Assembly (NCBI GenBank): GCA_942493075.1
Contig: OW818681.1
Location: 4,092,001 to 4,156,000 of the forward strand
From: JBBQYD01 sp942493075
Lineage (GTDB): Bacteria; Verrucomicrobiota; Verrucomicrobiia; Limisphaerales; UBA8199
Direction: 5' to 3'
Length of the DNA: 64,000 nt
This document shows, in pieces, positions 23,337 through 32,572 of the stretch (positions are counted from its first letter, which is position 1; each line of letters begins with the position of its first letter). The notes under the pieces are model-generated. The model did no database searches. It saw only the letters and a list, made by a program, of their open reading frames with translations, and had not been told where the DNA came from. A program made the translations under genes and the position numbers.

Positions 23337-24143
23337 ATGAAAACAAATATCATCAAATGCCTTCTTTTGTGCCAGTGCTCCACTGTTTGGATTTCCGCAT
23401 CGGGATTTGCTTCCCCGAATCTAATTGTAAACGGCGGCTTCGAGACTCCGCAGGTACCGGACAATAGTTGGGCGGCTTTCTATGCGTCTGATGTGTTTAA
23501 CGGCTGGGCCGTTGAATATGGAGCTGTGAATATTCACGCCACGAACTACTTTGCGTCCGCTTTGGGCAGCCAGTCTCTAGACTTGAATGATTGGGATATC
23601 GGCGCAGTATTCCAAGAAGTCGAGACGGTTGCGGGCGAAGTATACCGGCTTCGATTTGCTTTCGGCGGCAACACCGTATCAGTGGGTCATCCATCGACCG
23701 GGCCTGCCGTGAAACGGATGGAGGTTCTTTGGGGCACAAACGTTCTTGGCCTTCTGGAGCATGACGTTACTGATCGGTCACCATCCAATGTCGGTTGGCG
23801 GGAGATTTCCTTTCTCGTTCTCGGCACAGGGTTTGATCGCGTGACATTTCGAAGCCTTACGCCTGGTTCGGCAGGACCAGCAATAGATCAGGTTTCGCTC
23901 ACTGTGAACTCGGAACCGGTGCCGCTGGCTGGTGGCGTGAGTATCCGCCTCCTCAGTGATTCAGTTTCGGTCTGCTGGCCGACGGTCCTAGATTGCCCAT
24001 ATCAGGTTCAGTGTGCTGAGCGGGTGGATGCCGACGTTTGGACTTATCTTGGCACATCGGTTTTAGGAGATGGAAGTATGGCGTGCATTTCCGACACATT
24101 AGGCACCAATGAGATGCGATTCTTTCGGGTGTTGGAATGGTAA
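23337..24143 (+). CDS. DUF642-like secreted protein with C-terminal FFRV module
   Basis: A 268-residue exported protein. After the signal peptide (to about residue 25) it begins NLIVNGGFETPQ, the classic start of DUF642/choice-of-anchor C galactose-binding-like domains. LGSQSLDLNDWDIGAVFQEVETVAGEVYRLRFAFGGN and DRVTFRSLTPGSAGPAIDQVSL complete the jelly-roll to about residue 190. The last 75 residues (VSVCWPTVLDCPYQVQCAE ... MRFFRVLEW) match the tail module of other secreted proteins in this window. It may bind carbohydrate at the cell surface. It has no attC-like flanks of its own. Confidence 0.75.
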   Translation: MKTNIIKCLLLCQCSTVWISASGFASPNLIVNGGFETPQVPDNSWAAFYASDVFNGWAVEYGAVNIHATNYFASALGSQSLDLNDWDIGAVFQEVETVAGEVYRLRFAFGGNTVSVGHPSTGPAVKRMEVLWGTNVLGLLEHDVTDRSPSNVGWREISFLVLGTGFDRVTFRSLTPGSAGPAIDQVSLTVNSEPVPLAGGVSIRLLSDSVSVCWPTVLDCPYQVQCAERVDADVWTYLGTSVLGDGSMACISDTLGTNEMRFFRVLEW

Positions 24144-24275
24144 ATGTAGAATCCGAGTGACGGCTCAGCAGAGCGGTTTTACAATTCGGGAGTCGCCGGA
24201 GGGCCGCCGTAGGTGAGTTGATAGCTAGACGGTATCCACACGTGACTTCGAGAACTCGGCGCTGTCGAACATGCG

Positions 24276-24488
24276 ATGAAGTTACTCAGCAACGGTGGTC
24301 GGTCGGCACTCACGTTATTAGAGCTATTATGCGTCATTGCCATTATCGCCATATTGGCCAGTCTTCTCGTGGCAGGAATTGCGAAAGCGCACACCAAAGC
24401 CAAGAAGTTGTCCAGCGAGCTTGGCCAAGGTCAGACCAACATCATAAACGATATGGAACGTCCGGGCGGTTTGATGTCACCTGATTGA
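24276..24488 (+). CDS. Short prepilin-like protein
   Basis: A 70-residue protein with an N-terminal pseudopilin helix: ALTLLELLCVIAIIAILASLLVAGIAKAHTKAKKL. The position before Leu-Thr-Leu is Ala rather than Gly, Glu is at +5 as required, and the first Phe is replaced by Leu. It ends after only about 30 residues (SSELGQGQTNIINDME), so it lacks the usual C-terminal head. It could be a minor pseudopilin, a truncated gene or a regulator of pilus assembly. A strong hairpin terminator follows. Confidence 0.6.
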   Translation: MKLLSNGGRSALTLLELLCVIAIIAILASLLVAGIAKAHTKAKKLSSELGQGQTNIINDMERPGGLMSPD

Positions 24489-24557
24489 TTGTGCCGTCTC
24501 AACCAGGCGTGGCAGCCGACTCACACGTGCCAATCTCTTCGACCTCCGCAGGGTCAA

Positions 24558-24586
24558 CAGGGGACCCGGATTGCCCGGGTCCCCTG
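24558..24586. terminator. Hairpin between convergent genes
   Basis: CAGGGGACCCGG (24558-24569) pairs with CCGGGTCCCCTG (24575-24586), a 12-bp perfect stem with a 5-nt loop. It lies between the rightward gene ending at 24488 and the leftward gene ending at 24611 and probably serves both. Confidence 0.65.
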
Positions 24587-24610
24587 CTCCGTTCGGCATT
24601 CCTGCGATTT

Positions 24611-25132
24611 TCAGAGCTTCGGCGCCAAGGCTGCCAATTGATCGGTCGTCTGCGCCCAACCAGAGTGGAATCCCATTTTTTCGTGTGTCTCCCGGTCCGC
24701 GACCGTCCAATGGCGCACGCGCGCCGTGTAACGAGTCTTTCCGGGTGCCACTTCCTCGAAGGTGAGAACAAGTGTCATAAACGGTTTCTGAGATGGCTCC
24801 CACGCGCTGGTGTAGGCATCGGTGCTCACCAACCGCTGATTCTCCACTACCTCCAGATAAACTCCCGGGCATGGAAACTCAGTGCCATCGGGTCCGCGCA
24901 TCACGACCAGGCTTGAACCTCCCGGCCGGACGTCCAGTTCGGCGACGGGTGTCACCCATGGCAAAGGGGCAAACCATTGCTTCAGTATCTCCGGCTCAGT
25001 CCACGCCCGGTAAAGCTGCCGCGGTGAAGCGTCAATAATCCGGCTGATGACCAATTCCCGGTTCGACTCTGGGCTCTCCGACGGCTTCTGCGCTGAAGGA
25101 GTCTCGATGATGGGTTCTATCGTTGTGCTCAT
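24611..25132 (-). CDS. SRPBCC/AHSA1 family protein
   Basis: A 173-residue soluble START-like protein. After a 25-residue Pro/Ser/Glu-rich lead it shows the AHSA1 pattern: LVISRIIDASPRQLYRAWTEPEILKQWFAP, ELDVRPGGSSLVVMRGPDG, YLEVVENQRLVSTDAY and TLVLTFEEVAPGKTRYTARVRH, ending in MGFHSGWAQTTDQLAALA. Members bind hydrophobic ligands; the exact role is unknown. It lies 22 nt after the VOC-family gene at 25155-25601 on the same strand, a pairing common in bacteria, and is probably cotranscribed with it. Confidence 0.85.
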   Translation of the reverse strand: MSTTIEPIIETPSAQKPSESPESNRELVISRIIDASPRQLYRAWTEPEILKQWFAPLPWVTPVAELDVRPGGSSLVVMRGPDGTEFPCPGVYLEVVENQRLVSTDAYTSAWEPSQKPFMTLVLTFEEVAPGKTRYTARVRHWTVADRETHEKMGFHSGWAQTTDQLAALAPKL

Positions 25133-25154
25133 GTTTCAATGCCTGATTCAATCG

Positions 25155-25601
25155 TTACTTCTGGTCCTTGGGCATGACGTTAATCATCCAGGCAACTCCG
25201 AACTTGTCTTCCAACATCCCGAAACGCGGCGACCAGAAGGTTTTGGTTAAGGGCATTTGGACCTTCCCGCCTTCCGACAGGGCGTTGAAATAGCGGTCGG
25301 CATCGGCTTCGTGCTCCAAGGCGATCGACAGCGAGAACCCCTTGAATGCCGACTCTTCAGTGGAGCAACCATCTGACGCCATGATCTCCGACTGGCCTAC
25401 TTTAAAGACCGCATGCATGATTTTGTTTTCGTATCCAGGCGGAACAACGCCAGGAGGAGGCGGCTCCGGACTGTCTTTAAACCGGAGAATGATTCCGATC
25501 TCCGCGTTAAGTGCTTTCTTGTAAAACTCCAGGGCCTCCTCGCAGTTGCCACCGAAGAACAGATACGGTTCTACAATTCGTTTATCGTTACTCATGCTCA
25601 T
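25155..25601 (-). CDS. PhnB-like VOC family protein
   Basis: A 148-residue protein of the glyoxalase/vicinal-oxygen-chelate superfamily: VEPYLFFGGNCEEALEFYKKALNAEIG, HAVFKVGQSEIMASDG, FSLSIALEHEADADRYFNALSEGGKVQMPL and FGMLEDKFGVAWMINV, as in PhnB and 3-demethylubiquinone methyltransferase-like proteins. These usually dimerise; the substrate is unknown. Two ATG codons at 25601 and 25595 are both possible starts. First gene of a leftward pair with the SRPBCC protein. Confidence 0.88.
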   Translation of the reverse strand: MSMSNDKRIVEPYLFFGGNCEEALEFYKKALNAEIGIILRFKDSPEPPPPGVVPPGYENKIMHAVFKVGQSEIMASDGCSTEESAFKGFSLSIALEHEADADRYFNALSEGGKVQMPLTKTFWSPRFGMLEDKFGVAWMINVMPKDQK

Positions 25602-25853
25602 TTAGTGTTAATGTTTTGTACTTCCCTTCTACGACGAACCTGTGAGACGAATCAGGACAAGCTACCCCAAAAAATCACCCTTGGACTTGTTAAAGCCAGC
25701 GTCTCACGAATCGCGCAACAGGGAACCACCCACCATAACATCAGAACTGATTCTCTCAACAAGGGTTTGATGGTTTTACCCCAGAGACTTCGCAACGTTC
25801 TAGCAGGTAAGATCTGGCGAGCAGCGTTGAAGGGGAACCGATTAAGGCTGAAT

Positions 25854-25870
25854 ATGTATTTTCTATACAT
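25854..25870. promoter_or_regulatory. NsrR-type palindromic operator
   Basis: ATGTAT-TTTCT-ATACAT is a 17-bp inverted repeat 45 nt upstream of the regulator gene. Its AT-rich form with ATGTAT half-sites resembles known NsrR boxes. It is likely bound by the adjacent regulator to repress itself and norZ until NO is present. The rest of the 313-nt gap (25602-25914) holds no gene I can support. Confidence 0.7.
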
Positions 25871-25914
25871 GTTATGCTTGCCTTTCTTTTCCCCGGCTGC
25901 CATGTTCCTAAGTC

Positions 25915-26352
25915 ATGCGGCTCAGTGCATATTCTGATTATTCATTTCGGGTCCTCATGCTCGCAGCTTTGCGCAGCCCTAACCGAATCACTGTAACCGA
26001 AGTTGCCGAGACTTTTGATCTCTCTCGCAACCATCTCGTCAAGGTCGTCCACGACCTGGGACTTAACGGCTATCTCGCCACGCATCGGGGATCCGGTGGC
26101 GGATTCACTCTGGGCCGCCCCCCGGAGGACATCAAACTCGGTGACATCGTGCGGTTGGGCGAGGAAACCGAAACGGTGATTAATTGCGAAGACCGCGCGA
26201 CAGGCCAATGCCGCATTTATCCCGCATGCGGGTTGCGCGGAATCCTGGACGAGGCAGCCGGCGCTTTCTTCAGCGTGCTGGACTCCTATTCGCTTGCAGA
26301 CCTGATCAAACAACCCTCCCGACTGAAACACACACTCTCTCTGATTCTATGA
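25915..26352 (+). CDS. nsrR: NsrR-like Rrf2 family nitric-oxide-sensing repressor
   Basis: A 145-residue winged-helix regulator. The Rrf2 N-terminus is RLSAYSDYSFRVLMLAAL, with the HTH at VTEVAETFDLSRNHLVKVVHDLG and the wing THRGSGGGFTLGRP. Three cysteines (91, 99, 105 in CEDRATGQCRIYPACGL) match the iron-sulfur ligands of NsrR. NO would damage the cluster and release DNA. The stop overlaps the start of norZ by 4 nt (ATGA), and a palindromic operator lies upstream, so both genes form one NO-inducible operon. The gene symbol follows family and context. Confidence 0.87.
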   Translation: MRLSAYSDYSFRVLMLAALRSPNRITVTEVAETFDLSRNHLVKVVHDLGLNGYLATHRGSGGGFTLGRPPEDIKLGDIVRLGEETETVINCEDRATGQCRIYPACGLRGILDEAAGAFFSVLDSYSLADLIKQPSRLKHTLSLIL

Positions 26353-28646
26353 ATTACCGGAAGCTCTGGTTCAGCCTGATCACTGTCATTGTCGCGTCCT
26401 TTGCTGTTCTGATCTATTACGGCAACGATATTTATCGCCAAATGCCGCCCATTCCGTCCAAGGTTGTGACGAGCTCAGGTGAGACCCTCTTCACCGGACA
26501 GGAAATCCGCGACGGTCAGAACGTGTGGCAATCCGCAGGAGGGCAGCAGATGGGTTCTGTATGGGGGCATGGCGCCTATGTGGCTCCGGACTGGTCGGCC
26601 GACTGGCTTCACCGCGAAGCGGTCTGGCTGTTGGATTTCTGGGCGCGCCAGCAGCATGACAAATCCTACAAGGAACTAAAGAGTCCCGAGCAGGCCGCCT
26701 TGCGCGCGAGGCTTCAGGAAGAAGTGCGAACTAACACCCACGATCCCAAAACGGGTGAACTCCGGGTGTCGGAAGATCGCGCAGCCGCCATTCGCGCGGT
26801 AGCCGATCATTACAAGACCCTGTTCAGCGACGCGCCCGAGCTGAAAGACTTGCGGGAGGCCTATGCTATTCCGGGCAACGTGCTGCGTGACCCCGAGCGT
26901 CGGCACAAGATGACGGCCTTTTTCTTCTGGGCCGCCTGGGCGTGCGCCGCCAATCGCCCGGGTGAGCCGATCAGCTACACGCAAAACTGGCCACCTGAGC
27001 CGCTGGTAGCGAATGTTCCCACTGGCTCCAGTATTCTTTGGTCAGTTGTCAGTTTTGTTCTTCTGCTCGCCGGCGTTGGAGCACTGGCGTGGTACTACGC
27101 GATGCTCAAACATAAGGAGGACGACATTTATGAAATGCCGGAGAAAGATCCGCTGCTCGGGCTGCAGCCCACTCCTTCCATGCAGGCCACCCTCAAGTAT
27201 TTTTGGGTCGTCATGGCGCTAATTGTAGCGCAGATCACCATGGGCGTGATCACCGCCCACTATGGGGTTGAAGGCAATGGATTCTACGGCATCCCCCTTG
27301 CCGAATGGCTGCCCTACTCAGTCACCCGCACGTGGCACACTCAGTTGGCTATTTTCTGGATCGCCACCGCATGGCTTGCCACCGGTCTTTTTATCGCCCC
27401 CGCTGTTTCGGGTCATGAGCCTAAATTCCAGCGCGCAGGTGTAAACTTCCTGTTTGTCTGCCTTCTCATCATTGTGGTGGGATCGATGTTTGGCACCTGG
27501 TATGGAACACGTCAGAAAATGGGCTTTGAAGCCAATTTCTGGTTTGGCCACCAGGGTTACGAGTACGTGGACCTGGGGCGCTTCTGGCAAATCTTTCTAT
27601 TCGTAGGGCTCTGGGTATGGCTGTTGCTGATGGCCCGAGCCATGTGGCCGGCATTCAAGAAGCCAGGCGAACACAAGCACCTCCTGGCGCTCTTCCTGAT
27701 AGCTTCAACAGCCATTGCGCTCTTTTACGGCGCGGGACTCATGTGGGGAAGGCAAACCCACTACGCAATCGCAGAATACTGGCGATGGTGGGTGGTTCAT
27801 CTTTGGGTGGAAGGCTTCTTCGAAGTGTTCGCTACGGTTGTCATTGCCTTCCTGTTCACTCGCATGGGGCTGCTGCGCACCGTTACAGCAACCGCCGCAG
27901 TCTTGTTCTCCACGACCATTTTTCTTTCCGGCGGCATTATCGGCACGTTCCATCATCTTTACTTTAGCGGCACGCCGATCGCCGTCATGGCATTTGGCGC
28001 GGTCTTCAGCGCATTGGAAGTTGTGCCCCTGGTGCTGATAGGCTTTGAGGCTTATGAGAACCTTACCCTCTCTCGCGCGAAACTCTGGGTTTCAGCTTAC
28101 CGCTGGCCGATCTATTGTTTCGTAGCCGTCGCCTTTTGGAATCTTGTTGGCGCCGGTTTGTTCGGGTTCCTGATCAACCCGCCCATCGCTCTCTATTATA
28201 TGCAGGGTTTGAACACCACCGCTGTGCATGGGCACACCGCGCTGTTTGGAGTTTACGGAATGCTCGGCATCGGCCTCATGCTGTTCTGTTTGAAGGGGCT
28301 CACCGTGCATCGCGCTTGGAAAACCAAGCAACTGGCCTTCGCGTTCTGGTCCATCAACATCGGACTTGCACTAATGGTGCTGCTCTCGGATTTGCCGCGC
28401 GGTCTGCTCCAAACAGTGGCCAGCGTCAATGAAGGCATGTGGTGGGCCCGCTCCGCTGAATTCATGCAGCAAGGCATCATGGAAGTCTTCCGCTGGCTGC
28501 GGGTGATCGGCGATACCATCTTTGGCATTGGCGTGCTTGTGCTCGGCTGGTTTGTTCTCGGAATCAAGACAGGCTGGTCTCTGACCAATGAGCCGGATGC
28601 AGTAGCAGAACAGTTTCCCGAAAATATTCCTTCCAGTCGGAAGTAA
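26349..28646 (+). CDS. norZ: Quinol-dependent nitric oxide reductase (NorZ/qNor)
   Basis: A 765-residue inner-membrane enzyme reducing NO to N2O with quinol electrons. Start at ATG 26349, overlapping the nsrR stop. The N-terminal extension fused to NorB (GNDIYRQMPPIPSKVVTSSGETLFTGQEIRDGQNVWQSAGGQQMGSVWGHGAYVAPDW) is diagnostic of qNor. About 14 transmembrane helices follow, with heme and FeB histidines in TRTWHTQLAIFW, HLWVEGFFEVFATV, GTFHHLYFSG and AVHGHTALFGVYG. The role is probably NO detoxification, because no nitrite reductase is present nearby and the partner is an NsrR-type repressor. Confidence 0.95.
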   Translation: MNYRKLWFSLITVIVASFAVLIYYGNDIYRQMPPIPSKVVTSSGETLFTGQEIRDGQNVWQSAGGQQMGSVWGHGAYVAPDWSADWLHREAVWLLDFWARQQHDKSYKELKSPEQAALRARLQEEVRTNTHDPKTGELRVSEDRAAAIRAVADHYKTLFSDAPELKDLREAYAIPGNVLRDPERRHKMTAFFFWAAWACAANRPGEPISYTQNWPPEPLVANVPTGSSILWSVVSFVLLLAGVGALAWYYAMLKHKEDDIYEMPEKDPLLGLQPTPSMQATLKYFWVVMALIVAQITMGVITAHYGVEGNGFYGIPLAEWLPYSVTRTWHTQLAIFWIATAWLATGLFIAPAVSGHEPKFQRAGVNFLFVCLLIIVVGSMFGTWYGTRQKMGFEANFWFGHQGYEYVDLGRFWQIFLFVGLWVWLLLMARAMWPAFKKPGEHKHLLALFLIASTAIALFYGAGLMWGRQTHYAIAEYWRWWVVHLWVEGFFEVFATVVIAFLFTRMGLLRTVTATAAVLFSTTIFLSGGIIGTFHHLYFSGTPIAVMAFGAVFSALEVVPLVLIGFEAYENLTLSRAKLWVSAYRWPIYCFVAVAFWNLVGAGLFGFLINPPIALYYMQGLNTTAVHGHTALFGVYGMLGIGLMLFCLKGLTVHRAWKTKQLAFAFWSINIGLALMVLLSDLPRGLLQTVASVNEGMWWARSAEFMQQGIMEVFRWLRVIGDTIFGIGVLVLGWFVLGIKTGWSLTNEPDAVAEQFPENIPSSRK

Positions 28647-28671
28647 CCACAATGCTACACGTGCGAACTGT

Positions 28672-30978
28672 ATGCGATGGAACAAAACTTACAGTCTGTT
28701 AGGTGCCTTCTTCCTGTTCCAACTACCAGCAGGGGCGGCGCCTCCAGGGGCTTTCTCGAACCGGGTTGCTGTTGACCAGTTTGGCTACATGCCGGAGATG
28801 ACCAAGGTCGCTGTCATCTCCGATCCACAAACGGGGTTCAATGCAACCGAGAGCTTCACGCCGGCAGCAACCGTGCAGGTGCGTCGCTGGAGCGATCATG
28901 TGGTTGTGCACTCCGGCGCACCCACCGCCTGGAACAACGGCTCTACCCATGCGCAATCAGGTGATCGGGTTTGGTGGTTTGATTTCACTCCCGTAACGGC
29001 CTGGGGCGAGTATTACATCTACGACCCTGTGGCCGATGTCCGCTCAGCACGGTTCCGCATTGAACACGACGTGTACGACGAGGTGCTGCGGCACGCAGCG
29101 CGTGTGTTCTATTACCAGCGCCGGGGGACAGCAAAAACCACTCCCTACGCCGACCCGCGCTGGATTGATACTACCAACTTCATGGACGCTCTTCAGGACA
29201 CGCAAGCGCGCCTGATATCCAATCCGGTGGCGGGCACACAAAAGGATCTGCGCGGAGGCTGGTTCGATGCCGGTGACTACAACAAATACGTGAATTTCAC
29301 CGATTCCGTCATGTCGGACCTTTTGATGGCTTACCTGAGGAATCCCAACATCTGGCCGGACGACTGGGACATTCCGGAATCAGGCAACGGCATTCCCGAC
29401 CTGCTGGACGAAATCAAATGGGAACTCGACTGGCTGCTTCGCATGCAGAACTCAAATGGGTCTGTGCTCTCCAAAATGGGTGTGAATGGGTTTCAAAGTG
29501 CCTCGCCTCCCAGCGCAGAAAAGTCACAGGTCTTCTACGGAGCAGAAAGCACAACGGCCACGCTCAGTGCAGCGGCCACTTTCGCCCAAGCCGCAACCAT
29601 CTTCAGAGCGATCGGGCAGACCAGCTATTCGCTGACACTGAGTAATGCCGCCATTGCCGCCTACAATTGGGCGGTAGCCAATCCAGCCGTGATGTTTTCA
29701 AACACAGGCTTTTCAAGCGCCAATCCCGAAGTGGGTGCTGGCAACTACAACGCCGAACGCGACAAATTCCGAGTTCGCGCGGCGGTTTACCTTTACGATC
29801 TGACACGGCAATCCAGTTACCGCACGTTTGTGGAGGCCAATTACGCAAACATGCGGCCCGTTTCGTCCTGGTGGTGGAACCCCTACGACTCTCCCATCCA
29901 GGACGCCTTGCTCCATTATACGACCCTTCCAGGGATCTCGGTGACAGCTTCCAATACAATCATGGAGCGCAAACATTCCTCCATGAACGGTGGGGATTTC
30001 TTAGGTGCCTGGAACTCGCGCACGGATGCCTATCGCTCCTACATGAGCGATGCCACCTACCATTGGGGCAGCAGCCAGATGAAATGCCGTGTAGCGATCT
30101 TGTTCGATCAGCATGCGTTTTATCGGATCAACTCAACGCAGAATGCCACATACCGATCAGCAGCCGCGGGTTTTCTCCACTACATCCATGGGGTGAATCC
30201 TCTGACCATGGTGTATCTGTCCAACATGTATGATCATGGCGGGGACTATTGCGTGAACACCTTTTATCATTCCTGGTTTGCGGACGGCACGGTTTACGAC
30301 GATGCGCTCACATCTCCCGTTGGCCCGCCTCCGGGTTACCTGGTCGGCGGCCCGAACAAGGACTTTTCGCCGGATGCCGCCTACAACGGGCCTCGTCTGG
30401 CCCCGCCCCTGGATCAGCCTCCGCAAAAGGCTTACCGGGACTGGAACACGTCCTGGCCGGAAAACTCATGGGAAATCAGTGAGCCTGCTATTTACTACCA
30501 ATCGGCATACCTTGCCCTGCTCTCCGCGAGGATGCGCCCGCTCACCTACGCGGATTGGACACTGGGCCACGAGTTGACGGGAACGAACGCCGCTCCAGAG
30601 GCAGACCTGGATAGGGACGGACTGAGCAATGTGGCTGAATATTTGTTTGGATTGTCTCCGCAGACCGTTGATCGCGACCGAGCACCTCAGTTTGCACTTA
30701 AGTCGCACACCAATGGTCCCGTGTCGGGGACCTACCTGACAATGGATCTGCCCCGAAGGATGGGTGCCACAAACATCAGCGTAACAGTTCAGAGTTCCAC
30801 TAATCTGCTGCTATGGGAACCTCTTGCCGTGATCTCAGGAACGAATTCACCCTCCGGGCCAGGTGTCGTGCGCGAGCAAGGCACTGGGCACACCCGCACC
30901 GTCACGGTGCGCGATACAGTGGCCGTCGAGTCCAGCACCACGCCCCGGTTCGTGCGCGTTGACTTCAGCTCGAATTAA
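28672..30978 (+). CDS. GH9 family cellulase/endoglucanase with N-terminal Ig-like domain
   Basis: A 768-residue secreted enzyme expected to cut beta-1,4-glucans. The signal peptide ends near residue 22. The CelD-type Ig-like N-domain (VAVDQFGYMPEMTKVAVI) runs to about residue 125. The alpha/alpha barrel carries the nucleophile-activating Asp pair in GGWFDAGDYNKYV (about 202-206) and the general acid Glu in NSWEISEPAIYYQSAYLALL (about 603-608). After it comes a calcium-binding-like segment EADLDRDGLSNVAEYLFGLSP, and the tail module TVQSSTNLLLWEPL ... PRFVRVDFSS seen in other secreted proteins here. It begins 25 nt after norZ, but functional linkage is unlikely. Confidence 0.92.
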   Translation: MRWNKTYSLLGAFFLFQLPAGAAPPGAFSNRVAVDQFGYMPEMTKVAVISDPQTGFNATESFTPAATVQVRRWSDHVVVHSGAPTAWNNGSTHAQSGDRVWWFDFTPVTAWGEYYIYDPVADVRSARFRIEHDVYDEVLRHAARVFYYQRRGTAKTTPYADPRWIDTTNFMDALQDTQARLISNPVAGTQKDLRGGWFDAGDYNKYVNFTDSVMSDLLMAYLRNPNIWPDDWDIPESGNGIPDLLDEIKWELDWLLRMQNSNGSVLSKMGVNGFQSASPPSAEKSQVFYGAESTTATLSAAATFAQAATIFRAIGQTSYSLTLSNAAIAAYNWAVANPAVMFSNTGFSSANPEVGAGNYNAERDKFRVRAAVYLYDLTRQSSYRTFVEANYANMRPVSSWWWNPYDSPIQDALLHYTTLPGISVTASNTIMERKHSSMNGGDFLGAWNSRTDAYRSYMSDATYHWGSSQMKCRVAILFDQHAFYRINSTQNATYRSAAAGFLHYIHGVNPLTMVYLSNMYDHGGDYCVNTFYHSWFADGTVYDDALTSPVGPPPGYLVGGPNKDFSPDAAYNGPRLAPPLDQPPQKAYRDWNTSWPENSWEISEPAIYYQSAYLALLSARMRPLTYADWTLGHELTGTNAAPEADLDRDGLSNVAEYLFGLSPQTVDRDRAPQFALKSHTNGPVSGTYLTMDLPRRMGATNISVTVQSSTNLLLWEPLAVISGTNSPSGPGVVREQGTGHTRTVTVRDTVAVESSTTPRFVRVDFSSN

Positions 30979-31016
30979 GAACTTAGGTTTCGGTCGGAAT
31001 TTCGATAGGACCGGCC

Positions 31017-31217
31017 TTAGCCCTTACGACCTCGTATCAACGCCCAGGTAAGCAATCCAGCCAGACCAATCAGCGTTAAGCCCATAACCGGCGTAACACC
31101 GGCGAATAGGGTGAGGCGCCGGGCATTGACAGTTGGTTCGCTGAGGTTCTGCTTGATCTCATCCAGCTTATGAGATTCCAGGTCCGGTAGAGGGAATCGG
31201 TGTTCAATTGAGTTCAT
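31017..31217 (-). CDS. Small protein with C-terminal transmembrane tail
   Basis: A 66-residue protein from ATG 31217: a charged N-terminus (EHRFPLPDLESHKLDEIKQNLSEPTVNARRL), then one transmembrane helix (TLFAGVTPVMGLTLIGLAGLLTWALI) and a basic end RGRKG. The hydrophobic-then-basic tail resembles a membrane anchor or sorting tail without a PEP motif. The ORF is short and has no recognised family, so it may not be real. The following gap 31218-31742 (525 nt) has a small CTGTCCC/GGGACAG palindrome near 31366 and no gene I can support. Confidence 0.35.
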   Translation of the reverse strand: MNSIEHRFPLPDLESHKLDEIKQNLSEPTVNARRLTLFAGVTPVMGLTLIGLAGLLTWALIRGRKG

Positions 31218-31742
31218 ATGCACCGCAGCCACTCAGGACTGCACGGCCTCCAATCATACCGTGTTGGGGCCAATCATGGGCAGTGGGCGCACCCGGTATT
31301 CTGCCTGGGCACGAGACCCCAATGTTTTCTGAAGTGACGGAGTGCCTGCGGATCGCCTCGCTCTGTCCCAGCGGGACAGACGATAAAAGCCCAATGCTTC
31401 AGCTTTGGGTGGCAAGTGTTCAATATTGACCAAGTTCTGAAGGAACGGCTGAGTGTGGCCATGTCCTGCCCGAGCTCATACTGCCATTGTGTCTTCAGCA
31501 CAAACAGCGTCGGCTATTGATCACTCACGAATTGAGCGAGAATCACGAGGAGTGCCATCAGAAGATGATTGCAGGAGAAACTGCAGGGGCTGCTTAGAGC
31601 CTCTTTCTCGGAAATCTGGATGGATCTATCACTCATGTGAATTGCCCTACTGCGCTGCTCACCCACTTTCAACCACACCCTGAAAGTAACCTGCACGCCA
31701 TATCTGCTTGCCCAACGGGCATCGAAAAGCAAATGATATGAC

Positions 31743-32552
31743 ATGCACCCACTGCGCCCTCTTGTCCTGTTACTAACCGGCCTTTCTCTCAGCGCCTGGT
31801 CTGTTGAATCCCCGGCAAGCGCCCCATCGAAAACTGTGGATCTCCGGCCTGCCCTCGAGGAATTCGGACTGCGCGCCAGACAACAAGGAGCACGCCCCAC
31901 CTGCTCGGCCTTCACCATGACTTCCGCACTGGAGTTTGCCCTGGCCAGGCAACATGGAGAAACGCCGCGTTTGAGTGTGGAGTTCTTGAACTGGGCAGCC
32001 AACGCTACCGGCCCTGATGACCAGGATGGCGGCTTTTTTTCCGACCTCTGGAAAGGGTACGCCACGCATGGTATCTGCGCGGAAAAGGAGCTCCCTTACG
32101 AAGCAAAATTCGATCTTAAATTGCGGCCTGGGACCAACCAAATCGCGCAAGCAAAGCAACGCATCGAGGGTGGACTCAAGCTGCACTGGATTAAAGAATG
32201 GGATGTGAAGACGGGACTGACCGATGATCATTTCAAGGGCATCCAGCAGATGCTAAAATCTGGGTGGCCCGTTTGCGCCGGCATGCGCTGGCCTATTCAG
32301 GCGCGATGGGAAGGCGAGGTGCTCCAGATGTGCAGGCCGGATGAGGTAGTGGACGGACATAGCGTGCTGCTCGTCGGGTTTCGAGATGACGCTTCACAAA
32401 GTGGAGGCGGCGTGTTCCTTTGCCGGAATACAGGGGGCAGCGGAAAAGACGCTGCGATTCCTTACGCCTACCTACGCGAATACGTCAATGATGCCGCATG
32501 GGTAGGTCCTGTAGATTGGAAGGCCAAGGGCAATTTACCAGCGAGCCAATAA
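31743..32552 (+). CDS. Papain-like (C1 family) cysteine peptidase
   Basis: A 269-residue exported protease. The signal peptide is LVLLLTGLSLSAWS, cleaved near residue 22. The catalytic set is visible: Cys58 in RQQGARPTCSAFTMTSALEF, His in VVDGHSVLLVGF, and Asn in FLCRNTGGSG. Gln52 may form the oxyanion hole. The fold order Gln-Cys-His-Asn fits the C1 (papain) superfamily and not C39. No propeptide of typical length is present, which is unusual for papain-type enzymes, so the protein may be active on export. It stands alone, followed by a convergent GreA/B-type gene. Confidence 0.82.
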   Translation: MHPLRPLVLLLTGLSLSAWSVESPASAPSKTVDLRPALEEFGLRARQQGARPTCSAFTMTSALEFALARQHGETPRLSVEFLNWAANATGPDDQDGGFFSDLWKGYATHGICAEKELPYEAKFDLKLRPGTNQIAQAKQRIEGGLKLHWIKEWDVKTGLTDDHFKGIQQMLKSGWPVCAGMRWPIQARWEGEVLQMCRPDEVVDGHSVLLVGFRDDASQSGGGVFLCRNTGGSGKDAAIPYAYLREYVNDAAWVGPVDWKAKGNLPASQ

Positions 32553-32572
32553 CCTGAAGCAACGCTGAAAGA

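Noticed and set aside
24179..24403. Leftward frame ending SYQLTYGGPPATPEL opposite the short prepilin gene
   Set aside because: It is antisense to a better-supported gene. The tail resembles a protein C-terminus, but the body is a shadow of the pilin-like helix. It might be a fossil, not enough to annotate.
25413..25937. 174-residue rightward frame across the VOC gene and the gap before nsrR
   Set aside because: The first part is antisense to the VOC gene and the rest has low-complexity hydrophobic and basic content; the NsrR operator falls inside it.
31514..32065. 183-residue leftward frame opposite the papain-like protease
   Set aside because: It is antisense to a gene with a clear catalytic set; Arg/Ser-rich composition and no motifs.
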